DNA of 6,287 nt from Chitinophagaceae bacterium (GCA_025455665.1 JALOMC010000150.1:1-6287); one strand, 5' to 3'; shown: positions 1 to 6,108, counted from the first letter of the stretch. Program-made: numbers and translations. The notes: generated from the sequence alone by a model not told the origin.

Positions 1-425
1 TCGGGGCGCTGCAGCAGTTGGGCCACGGCCGCCGCATCAAGGCTGGCGCCAGCTGTTTCAAAGCTGGTGGCCGGCACGCAGCTGGGCGCACCAAAGTTGA
101 ACTTGAACGGTACCGTGTTGCCATTTTCGATCATGTATTCTACCCCTGCCATTCCGCACACATTGGCTATTTCATGCGGATCGCTGACGGTGGCTACCGT
201 GCCGTGCACCACGGCCAGGCGGGCAAACTCCGACGGGATGAGCATACTGCTTTCGATATGCACATGCGCATCGGTAAAGCCAGGCACGAGAAATGGCAGC
301 GAAGAATCGGGCTGCTGGCCGGTGGCGGTGATGCTGGCAATGCGGCCATCCATTACCTGAAGTGAAACCGGATAAATAGTACGGGTATGCAAGTCGGCCA
401 AGTTGCCGGCCACGGTATAGTTCAT
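1..425 (-). CDS. ade: Adenine deaminase, N-terminal part (truncated by window edge)
   Basis: This gene encodes an amidohydrolase-superfamily enzyme that deaminates adenine to hypoxanthine and ammonia in cytosolic purine salvage. Only the first 141 residues are in the window; the family is usually about 540-600 residues, so most of the gene lies beyond position 1. Visible family signatures are the strand-1 metal-binding motif DAHVHIESSM (residues 52-61, H54 and H56), the DPHEIANV motif (82-89, with E85) and the block around FNFGAPSCVPATSFETAGA (109-127), all characteristic of adenine deaminases rather than generic amidohydrolases. The residues before it (1-50) form the small beta-sandwich portion, including NLADLHTRTIYP. 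The ATG at 423-425 was chosen because no upstream ATG is in frame and the protein then starts at the usual family position. Its leader is A-rich with no Shine-Dalgarno, as expected in Bacteroidota. It lies downstream of rpsG on the same strand, but a terminator separates them, so it is probably transcribed independently. Confidence 0.93.
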   Translation of the reverse strand, partial: MNYTVAGNLADLHTRTIYPVSLQVMDGRIASITATGQQPDSSLPFLVPGFTDAHVHIESSMLIPSEFARLAVVHGTVATVSDPHEIANVCGMAGVEYMIENGNTVPFKFNFGAPSCVPATSFETAGASLDAAAVAQLLQRP

Positions 426-525
426 GTTGCGGTTGTTTTTACAGAGCAGCCAGGCTGCTTTAATGCCGGGCAAGTTCCTGCAAATACGGCACCCGGGCAA
501 AACAGTTTGGGGAAAGCCGGGGCAC

Positions 526-556
526 AAAAAAATCCCGCTCCTGTTGGGGAGCGGGA
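526..556 (-). terminator. Intrinsic terminator after rpsL-rpsG
   Basis: A perfect 9-bp GC-rich stem (533-541 pairing with 548-556, TCCCGCTCC/GGAGCGGGA, 6-nt loop) is followed on the minus strand by a run of seven T (plus-strand A 526-532). It lies about 50 bp past the rpsG stop, so it should end the ribosomal transcript before ade. On the plus strand no T-run follows, so it works in one direction only. Confidence 0.9.
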
Positions 557-604
557 CCTGATATTCACCTCTGAAAAACCAATTTCTACAAGCGGGCACC
601 ACCG

Positions 605-1072
605 TTATACACGGAAGTGGCTGAAAGCCTTGTTGGCTTCGGCCATGCGGTGGGTGTCTTCTTTCTTCTTGAAAGCGGCACCTTCACCTTTGCTGGCAGC
701 TACGATTTCGTTGGCCAGTTTGTCGGCCATGCTGCGACCGTTGCGTTCGCGGCTGTAGCGGATCAGCCATTTGATGCTGAGGCTCACCTTGCGGTCGGGG
801 CGTACTTCGGTAGGGATTTGGAAAGTAGCACCACCGATACGACGGCTGCGTACCTCTACGCTGGGCGTTACGTTGGCCAGTGCTTTGCGCCAGATTTCGT
901 AGCCATCTTCGCCAGTGATTTTGCTCACTTTCTCAACGGCATCGTAGAAGATGGTCAGAGCAGTGCTCTTTTTACCTTCCCACATCAGGTTGTTTACAAA
1001 GCGGGTAACGAGCTTGTCGTTAAACTTTGGATCGGGTGCCAGGGGCAGCTTTTTGGCTTGCGCTTTCCTCAT
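605..1072 (-). CDS. rpsG: 30S ribosomal protein S7
   Basis: Encodes small-subunit protein S7, which nucleates assembly of the 30S head by binding the 3' major domain of 16S rRNA and sits close to the E-site tRNA. The 155 residues match the usual bacterial length and the family is recognisable end to end. Landmarks are DPKFNDKLVTRFVNNLMWEGKK near residues 14-35, the conserved VEVRSRRIGGATFQIPTEVRPDR stretch in the middle (the beta-hairpin region), SIKWLIRYSRERNGRSMADKLANE, and the C-terminal KKEDTHRMAEANKAFSHFR, where family members also end. The ATG at 1070-1072 follows an A/T-rich leader with no Shine-Dalgarno. The stop is TAA (605-607). It lies 39 bp downstream of rpsL on the same strand and is presumably co-transcribed from the rpsL promoter, with termination at the hairpin just past its 3' end. 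fusA, the usual next gene in a str operon, is absent here. Confidence 0.98.
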   Translation of the reverse strand: MRKAQAKKLPLAPDPKFNDKLVTRFVNNLMWEGKKSTALTIFYDAVEKVSKITGEDGYEIWRKALANVTPSVEVRSRRIGGATFQIPTEVRPDRKVSLSIKWLIRYSRERNGRSMADKLANEIVAASKGEGAAFKKKEDTHRMAEANKAFSHFRV

Positions 1073-1111
1073 ATAATTAGGTCAATTGAAAATCTTGCGG
1101 AATGGGATGGA

Positions 1112-1492
1112 TTACTTCTTAGCCTTCTCCTTCTTGGTACCGTATTTCGAGCGGCTCTTCTTACGATCTTTTACACCGGCAGTATCGAGGCTACCGCGAA
1201 CGATGTGGTAACGTACACCTGGCAGGTCTTTTACACGACCACCACGGATCAGCACGATGCTGTGCTCCTGCAGGTTGTGGCCTTCGCCGGGAATGTAGGC
1301 AATCACCTCAATTTTATTGGTCAGACGCACCTTGGCAACCTTGCGCAGGGCCGAGTTGGGCTTTTTAGGAGTAGTAGTGTAAACACGGGTGCACACACCG
1401 CGGCGTTGGGGGCATGCATCCAGGGCACGGCTCTTGCTCTTGGCCTTGATGACTTCTCTACCTTTACGTACCAGTTGCTGTATAGTAGGCAT
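1112..1492 (-). CDS. rpsL: 30S ribosomal protein S12
   Basis: Encodes S12, the decoding-centre protein of the 30S subunit that affects translational accuracy and is the classic streptomycin-resistance target. With the ATG at 1490-1492 it is 126 residues, the normal length. It contains the near-invariant VYTTTPKKPNSALRK (37-51), GEGHNLQEHS (69-78) and GGRVKDLPGVRYH (84-96). K43 and K88, the positions whose substitution commonly gives streptomycin resistance, are wild type. D89 is the residue methylthiolated by RimO in E. coli. The open frame extends upstream to a TTG at 1544-1546, but that codon lies within the predicted promoter and the family begins with MPT, so 1492 is the right start. The leader is A/T-rich with no Shine-Dalgarno. 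The gene is first in a two-gene rpsL-rpsG unit. Confidence 0.98.
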   Translation of the reverse strand: MPTIQQLVRKGREVIKAKSKSRALDACPQRRGVCTRVYTTTPKKPNSALRKVAKVRLTNKIEVIAYIPGEGHNLQEHSIVLIRGGRVKDLPGVRYHIVRGSLDTAGVKDRKKSRSKYGTKKEKAKK

Positions 1493-1516
1493 TCGACGCT
1501 TTTTAAAATTGGACGG

Positions 1517-1546
1517 CAAAGGTAGGAGTACCGGAATTATTTCCAA
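1517..1546 (-). promoter_or_regulatory. Bacteroidota-type promoter for rpsL-rpsG
   Basis: On the minus strand a -33 TTG (plus 1544-1546, within TTTTTGG) is followed after exactly 19 nt by TACCTTTG (plus 1517-1524), a full match to the Bacteroidota -7 consensus TAnnTTTG. Transcription would begin near 1511, giving a leader of roughly 18 nt before the rpsL ATG. The position, spacing and consensus fit together well. It has not been tested, and a 5'-end map would settle it. Confidence 0.78.
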
Positions 1547-1698
1547 AAAGAAATGCCGGTTATTCTGGCAATTTATTCAGATAGGCCGCGTTTTCGGGGA
1601 TTTTGTGGGCCTGGCAGGACGCAGATTGGGCAGATTGGGCCGGCAAACGCAGATTTTGAGGTTGAGTACTGGCAATTATCAAACAGCCGGCACCCGCC

Positions 1699-3150
1699 CT
1701 ACCACAGCAGCCAAATCAACACGACGATCAGATTGCTCAGCAGGTTCACGGCATCATTGGTCATCCAGCGCCAGCCGCGGTCGGGCTGCTGGCCAGCGCA
1801 GGCCGGTCGGTCGCTCCAGCCTCCGTCGGGCAGTCGATATTTGGCTTGAAGCAGGCTACCCAATACCGAATCGAGCAACATACCAGCCACGCCTGCTAAA
1901 GCCAACCAGACAGCCTGCTGCCAGGCGATGGTCAAAACAGGCACGGCCAGGGCCGCCAGTAGCGCTGCCCCTGCCACACCCGCCAGGGTACCCTGCCAGC
2001 TGATGCCGCCGGATAAGCCAGCGGACACCGGGCGCCAGCGCACTATATCGATTACGCGGCTACCTGCCCGCTGCCCTATTTCGCTGCTCCAGGTATCGGC
2101 CAGGCACACGGCCACGCTGGCCCACGCTGCCAGCACCCATGCCGGCGATGGGAAAAAAGTATGCAACCACATCAGCAGGCCCGCCAGCCCACCATTGGCC
2201 AGCACCTGCTGCCAATCACGGGCACGGCCTTGTTTGGCATCGGCCGGGGCCAGGCTGCTACCTACCCGGCTGAGCAAACTACCCGACACAAAAAACAACA
2301 GCAACGGCAAAGCGACCTGCCAGCCCTGGGCTACCCACACCAACACGCCCAATAGCAAGGCGGTGGCTGCACCACCCGCATTCAGCCATCTGCGCCACCA
2401 GGCCAGCAGCGCCACCCCAGTGGCCAGGCCCAATGCCGGCCATAGTTGCGTTTGCAGGGCACTGTCTACCACAGCGGCCATGCCCCAGGCGGTGAGCAAA
2501 GGCACCGTCACATTATCGGTACCGCCCGAGCCCAGCGCTTCCGCCAGCGTAGCCACCGCCGCTACGGCCAACACTGCCCACACGGTGGGGGCATGCTGCA
2601 GGCTGATGAAGGGCCATGCAAGACCAGGATGCAAGGTTTTGAGCCATCCGGGCAGCAGTAGCAATACAGCAGCTGCCACTACAAAAAATGTGAGGCTACC
2701 CTGCCAGCTTTTACGGTCGCCGGTAAAGTGGTAAAAGCGGCGGGCAGTGAGCTCGCCCACCAGCGCCGCAGCGGGATCGGCCAGGGCCAGTACCAGCATG
2801 GGGTACACCACCAGCCACGGCCACAGGCTGCCAAACAATACATGCAGCAGCAAAAAGGAAATGGGAAACAATGCAATACCCCAGCTGCGGCGCTGCCGGG
2901 CTTCGTCGATGGCCAACTGCCCACGGGCTACCGCCCAAAACAGCAAGCCGGTGGCGCCGGCCACAATAGCATCGAGCAAAAACGGCTGCGAAAAAAAAAT
3001 AGGTGCTACGGCAATAGCCGACACAGCTACCAGGTGCACCAGCTTGCGGGCCAGCACCAACGGCAAAAGCCCTCGCCGGCCTGCGTATTCGCTCAACAGT
3101 AACACCAGTGCTATCAGCAGCACCAAGCCCAGTACCGGCCACGCTTGCAT
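1699..3150 (-). CDS. Fused phytol/dolichol-kinase-like (VTE5) and DUF92 (VTE6) membrane protein
   Basis: A 483-residue, very hydrophobic, many-times membrane-spanning protein built from two families. Residues 1 to about 225 resemble CTP-dependent polyprenol/phytol kinases: ARKLVHL (34-40), ADPAAALVGE (124-133), GDRKSWQGSLTFF (144-156) and EALGSGGTDNVTVPLL (204-219). Residues from about 240 to the end match DUF92 (TMEM19-like): LFFVSGSLLSRVG (285-297), RDWQQVLANGG (311-321), ADTWSSEIG (351-359), RPVSAGLSGGISWQGT (373-388), LLDSVLGSLLQAKY (425-438) and NDAVNLLSNL (465-474). In plants VTE5 phosphorylates phytol and VTE6 phosphorylates phytyl phosphate, so one polypeptide could carry both steps of prenyl-alcohol salvage to the diphosphate. 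The true alcohol substrate is unknown. The ATG at 3150 is preferred because the first membrane segment follows at once; an ATG at 3243 would add 31 Cys/Arg-rich residues unlike the family. It is divergent from the methyltransferase-prenyltransferase genes. The stop is TAG, and no clear terminator is seen before rpsL. Confidence 0.87.
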   Translation of the reverse strand: MQAWPVLGLVLLIALVLLLSEYAGRRGLLPLVLARKLVHLVAVSAIAVAPIFFSQPFLLDAIVAGATGLLFWAVARGQLAIDEARQRRSWGIALFPISFLLLHVLFGSLWPWLVVYPMLVLALADPAAALVGELTARRFYHFTGDRKSWQGSLTFFVVAAAVLLLLPGWLKTLHPGLAWPFISLQHAPTVWAVLAVAAVATLAEALGSGGTDNVTVPLLTAWGMAAVVDSALQTQLWPALGLATGVALLAWWRRWLNAGGAATALLLGVLVWVAQGWQVALPLLLFFVSGSLLSRVGSSLAPADAKQGRARDWQQVLANGGLAGLLMWLHTFFPSPAWVLAAWASVAVCLADTWSSEIGQRAGSRVIDIVRWRPVSAGLSGGISWQGTLAGVAGAALLAALAVPVLTIAWQQAVWLALAGVAGMLLDSVLGSLLQAKYRLPDGGWSDRPACAGQQPDRGWRWMTNDAVNLLSNLIVVLIWLLW

Positions 3151-3472
3151 ACACCCTTTAGTTGTGCCACGAATATCAGCCTTCCGGCGCTTGCAAGTGC
3201 AGGCAGCGGCAGTTCGGGACAAAATGTTTGACACACCCCGCATACAGCACTAAGTGTACCAAGGCACCGCTGCGCTGCCGCCACCAGCCGCTGCGCAATG
3301 CCAGCACAAATGCACGGCCTGCTGTCTCAGCCGCCCAGCCTCACCTTATCGCATTGTCACATCAGCACATTATCACATTAGCACATTAGCTGCCCGCATT
3401 ATCGTATTATCGCACACCGCATGGTTGATTGTTTCTTCACCGCTTTCTCTCTTTTAACTGTACACACTTCCT
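3151..3472. other. Divergent intergenic region (322 bp)
   Basis: This region separates the kinase fusion (leftward) from the methyltransferase gene (rightward) and must hold both promoters if both start here. I see no full TTG-N19-TAnnTTTG promoter on either strand, no tRNA-like structure and no convincing small gene. Its main content is the 8-bp repeat array at 3342-3418. The part at 3244-3340 is GC-rich low-complexity sequence with a GCTGCGC direct repeat. The 50 bp before the methyltransferase ATG are pyrimidine-rich. Confidence 0.6.
3342..3418. repeat. Array of imperfect 8-bp tandem repeats, consensus CRCATTAK
   Basis: Nine 8-nt units can be read in phase: CACCTTAT, CGCATTGT, CACATCAG, CACATTAT, CACATTAG, CACATTAG, then a 5-nt interruption (CTGCC, 3390-3394), then CGCATTAT, CGTATTAT and CGCACACC. 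Two neighbouring units are identical and the outer ones decay, as in a microsatellite-like expansion. It ends 54 bp before the methyltransferase start, so changes in unit number could alter promoter spacing. Function is unknown. Confidence 0.8.
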
Positions 3473-4255
3473 ATGCGTTCGCTTGAGCTCGAAGATCAGT
3501 CCTGGTTTCCGCCCCTGCTCCGTTTTTACCAAATGGAGTACCTGAGCTGGCTGGCGGCCCGATTTGGTTTGTATGCACCGCTGACCAATGCCATGCAGTA
3601 CTTGCTACAGTGCCACCCGAGCGAACAATGGACCGACTGCTGCAGCGGTGCCGCAGGACCGGTGGCCAGCCTGATAGAAGAAGGCATTGAGCCGAGGGGG
3701 TTGATACTGGCCGACCAATACCCGCAACTCCCCTCCGAGCTGTTGCTGGTTCCTTTTGACCTTGTACATTATCGGCTGCCGGCCGACTCCATACCCGGCG
3801 AAGGACTGGTAACGATGTTCAATGCTTTCCATCATTTTGCTGCCGACGTACAGCAGCAGTGGCTGCAGCAGGCAGCAGCACAGCAGCGCCCTTTGCTGGT
3901 GGCCGAAATCACCCGCCCCACCCTGCTGAGTTGGTTGGCGGTCACGCTGGCCGGCACACTCGGCGTGCTGCTGTTTACTCCCTTTATTCAGCCGTTCAGT
4001 TTCAAACGGCTCTTGTTTACCTATCTGCTGCCGATCAACATCATCAGCATTACCTGGGATGGCTGGATGTCTGTCTTCGGCGCCACCAGCCGCAGCCGCA
4101 TGCAGCAGCTGGCCACGCAGCTACATAGTGCCCACTACAAAGCATACTATTTCGAAGCCGGGCCCTGGTGGCGGCGGCTGGCTGTACTGGCCGGCGAACC
4201 CATTACTCCTTCCGGCGTTTCATCATTTACCAGCCACCTTAACAACCACGCATGA
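3473..4255 (+). CDS. Class I SAM-dependent methyltransferase-like protein
   Basis: A 260-residue protein that looks like a Rossmann-fold methyltransferase. WTDCCSGAAGPVASL (53-67) occupies the SAM-binding motif I position, with D55 ending strand 1 and a CSGAAGP loop instead of the usual GxGxG. LILADQYP (77-84) supplies the acidic residue D81 after strand 2, PFD (94-96) is a motif II-like turn, and LVTMFNAFHHF (112-122) corresponds to the strand-4 region. After residue 140 the chain becomes unusually hydrophobic (about 150-172 and 180-194, with TPFIQPFSFKRLLFTYL between), suggesting membrane association and a lipophilic substrate. The stop overlaps the start of the prenyltransferase gene by ATGA, so the two are almost certainly translated in tandem. 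By context it could methylate the prenylated aromatic ring, the VTE3/UbiE-type role; that substrate is inference. It is not UbiE-like in sequence as far as I can see. Confidence 0.75.
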   Translation: MRSLELEDQSWFPPLLRFYQMEYLSWLAARFGLYAPLTNAMQYLLQCHPSEQWTDCCSGAAGPVASLIEEGIEPRGLILADQYPQLPSELLLVPFDLVHYRLPADSIPGEGLVTMFNAFHHFAADVQQQWLQQAAAQQRPLLVAEITRPTLLSWLAVTLAGTLGVLLFTPFIQPFSFKRLLFTYLLPINIISITWDGWMSVFGATSRSRMQQLATQLHSAHYKAYYFEAGPWWRRLAVLAGEPITPSGVSSFTSHLNNHA

Positions 4256-5178
4256 GCAGTATCCGGCACTGGTGGGCCTTCACCCGCCCACATACTATTA
4301 TCGGCAGTTTTTTCAGCATATCGGCATTGTACGTTATTGCTTGCTTTGAGGCCGGGTACCCACTGCAGCAGAACCCTGCCAGCTTGCTACTACACGAGTG
4401 GCCGCATTGGCTGCACACGCTGCTGGCAGCCCTTGCTTGCAATGTGTTTATAGTAGGCCTTAATCAATGGCAGGATGTAGAGGTAGACCGCATCAACAAA
4501 CCGTGGCTGCCGCTGGCCAGTGGTGCTATCAGCCTATCGGCAGCCAAAGCAGTGGTAATAACCTGCTTGCTGATATCGCTGCTGGTGGCCGCCTGGGAAG
4601 GCTGGTGGCTGCTGGTACTCATTGCCAGCATTAATGCCATTGGGGCGGCCTACTCTTTGCCGCCGCTCAAGCTCAAGCGACATCATCTGCCGGCAGCGGT
4701 GGCCATTGTAGGCGTTCGTGGCCTGCTCGTCAATCTGGGCATGACAGCCCACTTCATGCATCAGTTGACCGATGTTTACAGCATTCCCACTGCTATCTGG
4801 CCATTGGCCGTTTTTGTAGTGGGCTTCAGTTTTGGCATTGCTTGGTTTAAGGACATCCCCGATACCAGCGGCGATGAACAATTTGCCTTTCAAACACTGG
4901 CCGTGACCATGAGCCGCCGCACCGCATTGTGGCTGGGCGTAGCCGTAGTAGGCGCTTCGTACCTGCTGCTTTGTGTGGCGCCCTGGGTGTGGCAAATGCC
5001 GGTACATAGGGGCTTTTTTACCACCATACATGCTTTAGCAAGCGGGTGTTTTGTATGGCAGGCCAGCCGGCTTTCGTTGCAAAATGAAGTAGCCATCAAA
5101 CGCTTTTACATGTTCTTCTGGCTGCTGTTTTTTCTGGAATACATCTTCTACCCGCTGGCCTATTGGCTGGATGCGTGA
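4252..5178 (+). CDS. UbiA-family prenyltransferase, homogentisate phytyltransferase-like (VTE2 type)
   Basis: A 308-residue integral membrane prenyltransferase with about eight or nine hydrophobic segments. The first Asp-rich motif is GLNQWQDVEVDRINKP (69-84: N71, D75, D79) and the second is FKDIPDTSGD (199-208: D201, D204, D208); in UbiA enzymes these bind Mg2+ and the prenyl diphosphate. Further signatures are FTRPHTIIG (10-18), AAYSLPPLKLKR (132-143), VRGLLVNLG (155-163) and FFLEYIFYPLAYWL (293-306). As I recall them, cyanobacterial homogentisate phytyltransferases (Synechocystis slr1736) share nearly all of these blocks, including the RPHTIIG start and the FFLEY-YPLA end. MenA and UbiA proper do not. 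The expected reaction is transfer of a prenyl group onto homogentisate with loss of CO2, giving a tocopherol or plastoquinone precursor. The ATG overlaps the methyltransferase stop by 4 bp. The acceptor and chain length in this organism are not known. Confidence 0.88.
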   Translation: MSSIRHWWAFTRPHTIIGSFFSISALYVIACFEAGYPLQQNPASLLLHEWPHWLHTLLAALACNVFIVGLNQWQDVEVDRINKPWLPLASGAISLSAAKAVVITCLLISLLVAAWEGWWLLVLIASINAIGAAYSLPPLKLKRHHLPAAVAIVGVRGLLVNLGMTAHFMHQLTDVYSIPTAIWPLAVFVVGFSFGIAWFKDIPDTSGDEQFAFQTLAVTMSRRTALWLGVAVVGASYLLLCVAPWVWQMPVHRGFFTTIHALASGCFVWQASRLSLQNEVAIKRFYMFFWLLFFLEYIFYPLAYWLDA

Positions 5179-5212
5179 ACGCCGGGTTTTGTCAACCAAT
5201 TGTAAAAACTGG

Positions 5213-5225
5213 GCCGCCTGGCGGC
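5213..5225. other. Short GC-rich inverted repeat after the prenyltransferase gene
   Basis: GCCGC and GCGGC arms enclose CTG, 34 bp past the prenyltransferase stop. No T-run follows on the plus strand, so it is at best a weak 3' hairpin and not a clear terminator. Read-through into the DUF3050 gene therefore remains possible. Confidence 0.35.
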
Positions 5226-5286
5226 AGCGGTCAACTTTCGATCATGCGCACTGTTCCTTTGCACCCCCTTACCTAAAATTGTGCAT

Positions 5287-6057
5287 ATGGAAACAAACGG
5301 CCGCTTACAAGGCATTCGGCAGCAAATAGTGAATCACCCGCTGTACCAGCAGCTGTATAGCATAGAAGACCTGCGGGTATTTGCCAGCTACCATGTATTT
5401 GCAGTGTGGGATTTTATGAGCCTGCTGAAATCACTACAGCGGCAGCTGACCTGCGTAGCGCCGCCATGGGTACCGGTAGGCAGCGCCAGCACCCGCTTTT
5501 TGATCAATGAAATAGTAACTGGCGAAGAAAGCGACACCGACCTGAATGGACAACGCATTAGCCACTTTGAGCTGTACCTGCAAGCAATGGATGAACTGGG
5601 AGCCGATACAACGCCGGTAAAACAACTGCTGCTATACCTGCAGCACGGTATGCCGGTGCGGCAGGCCATGCAAAAACTGAAACTGCCCGACGCGGTGCAG
5701 CAATTTTGCAGCTTTACGTTCGATGTGATTGAAAAAGCACCGCTACATGCACAAGCCGCTGTGTTTACCTACGGCCGCGAAGACCTGATACCCGATATGT
5801 TTATGAGCATGGTACAGCGCCTGCAGGCACTGTACCCCAGCCAGCTGGCTACGTTCACCTACTACTTGCAGCGGCACATTGAGGTAGACGGCGACCACCA
5901 CAGCTACCTGGCAGCGCAAATGGTGGCCGAACTATGTGGCGCCGACGAGAACAAACAGCAGGAAGCACTTGAGCTGGCTCATCAATCGCTGGAGATGCGC
6001 AAACGCCTGTGGGATGCGGTAGCGGCAGCACTGCCCAGCCGGCGGGTAGAGGCATGA
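5287..6057 (+). CDS. DUF3050 family protein, haem-oxygenase-like fold
   Basis: A 256-residue, soluble, mostly helical protein that I recognise as DUF3050. Conserved blocks are YHVFAVWDFMSLLKSLQRQLTC (35-56), NEIVTGEESD (74-83), ISHFELYLQAM (91-101), YGREDLIP (162-169) and HIEVDGDHH (197-205). Residues E165, H197, D201 and H204 are spaced 32, 4 and 3 apart. This matches the metal-ligand spacing I recall for the haem-oxygenase-like diiron enzyme CADD (E142, H174, D178, H181), so an iron-dependent oxidase or oxygenase role is possible but unproven. The ATG at 5287 is preferred; a GTG two codons earlier (5281) is also in frame. There is no signal peptide or membrane segment. It lies 108 bp after the prenyltransferase on the same strand, so it may be co-transcribed or have its own promoter. 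A link to the prenylated-aromatic pathway rests on position only. Confidence 0.85.
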   Translation: METNGRLQGIRQQIVNHPLYQQLYSIEDLRVFASYHVFAVWDFMSLLKSLQRQLTCVAPPWVPVGSASTRFLINEIVTGEESDTDLNGQRISHFELYLQAMDELGADTTPVKQLLLYLQHGMPVRQAMQKLKLPDAVQQFCSFTFDVIEKAPLHAQAAVFTYGREDLIPDMFMSMVQRLQALYPSQLATFTYYLQRHIEVDGDHHSYLAAQMVAELCGADENKQQEALELAHQSLEMRKRLWDAVAAALPSRRVEA

Positions 6058-6108
6058 GCCAATCAGCTTTTGAGCTTCGAGTGCAGCCATACCGGGCCAC
6101 GGATCGAC

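Noticed and set aside
617..1525. A 302-residue plus-strand open frame
   Set aside because: It is antisense to rpsG and rpsL, whose protein families are unmistakable, and has no family resemblance of its own.
1928..2734. A 268-residue plus-strand open frame
   Set aside because: Shadow of the kinase fusion on the other strand; composition is Ala/Thr/Pro-rich as expected from antisense reading of a GC-rich membrane-protein gene.
3168..3196. Possible minus-strand promoter TTG-N18-TATTCGTG for the kinase fusion
   Set aside because: Two of the four core TTTG bases of the -7 element do not match, so it cannot be told from chance.
3151..3243. A 31-residue N-terminal extension of the kinase fusion from the ATG at 3243
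   Set aside because: The extension is Arg/Cys-rich and unlike the family, which starts at the first membrane segment; the ATG at 3150 fits better, though this is not proven.
2711..3253. Several open frames of 81-168 residues on both strands
   Set aside because: They overlap the N-terminal part of the kinase fusion in other frames and have Gln/Arg/Cys-rich composition without motifs.
3342..3418. CRISPR array
   Set aside because: Repeat units are only 8 bp, directly adjacent and without spacers; this is a simple tandem repeat.
5236..5261. Possible promoter ending in TTCCTTTG upstream of the DUF3050 gene
   Set aside because: The -7 element lacks the TA and has no TTG at the proper distance; too weak to list.
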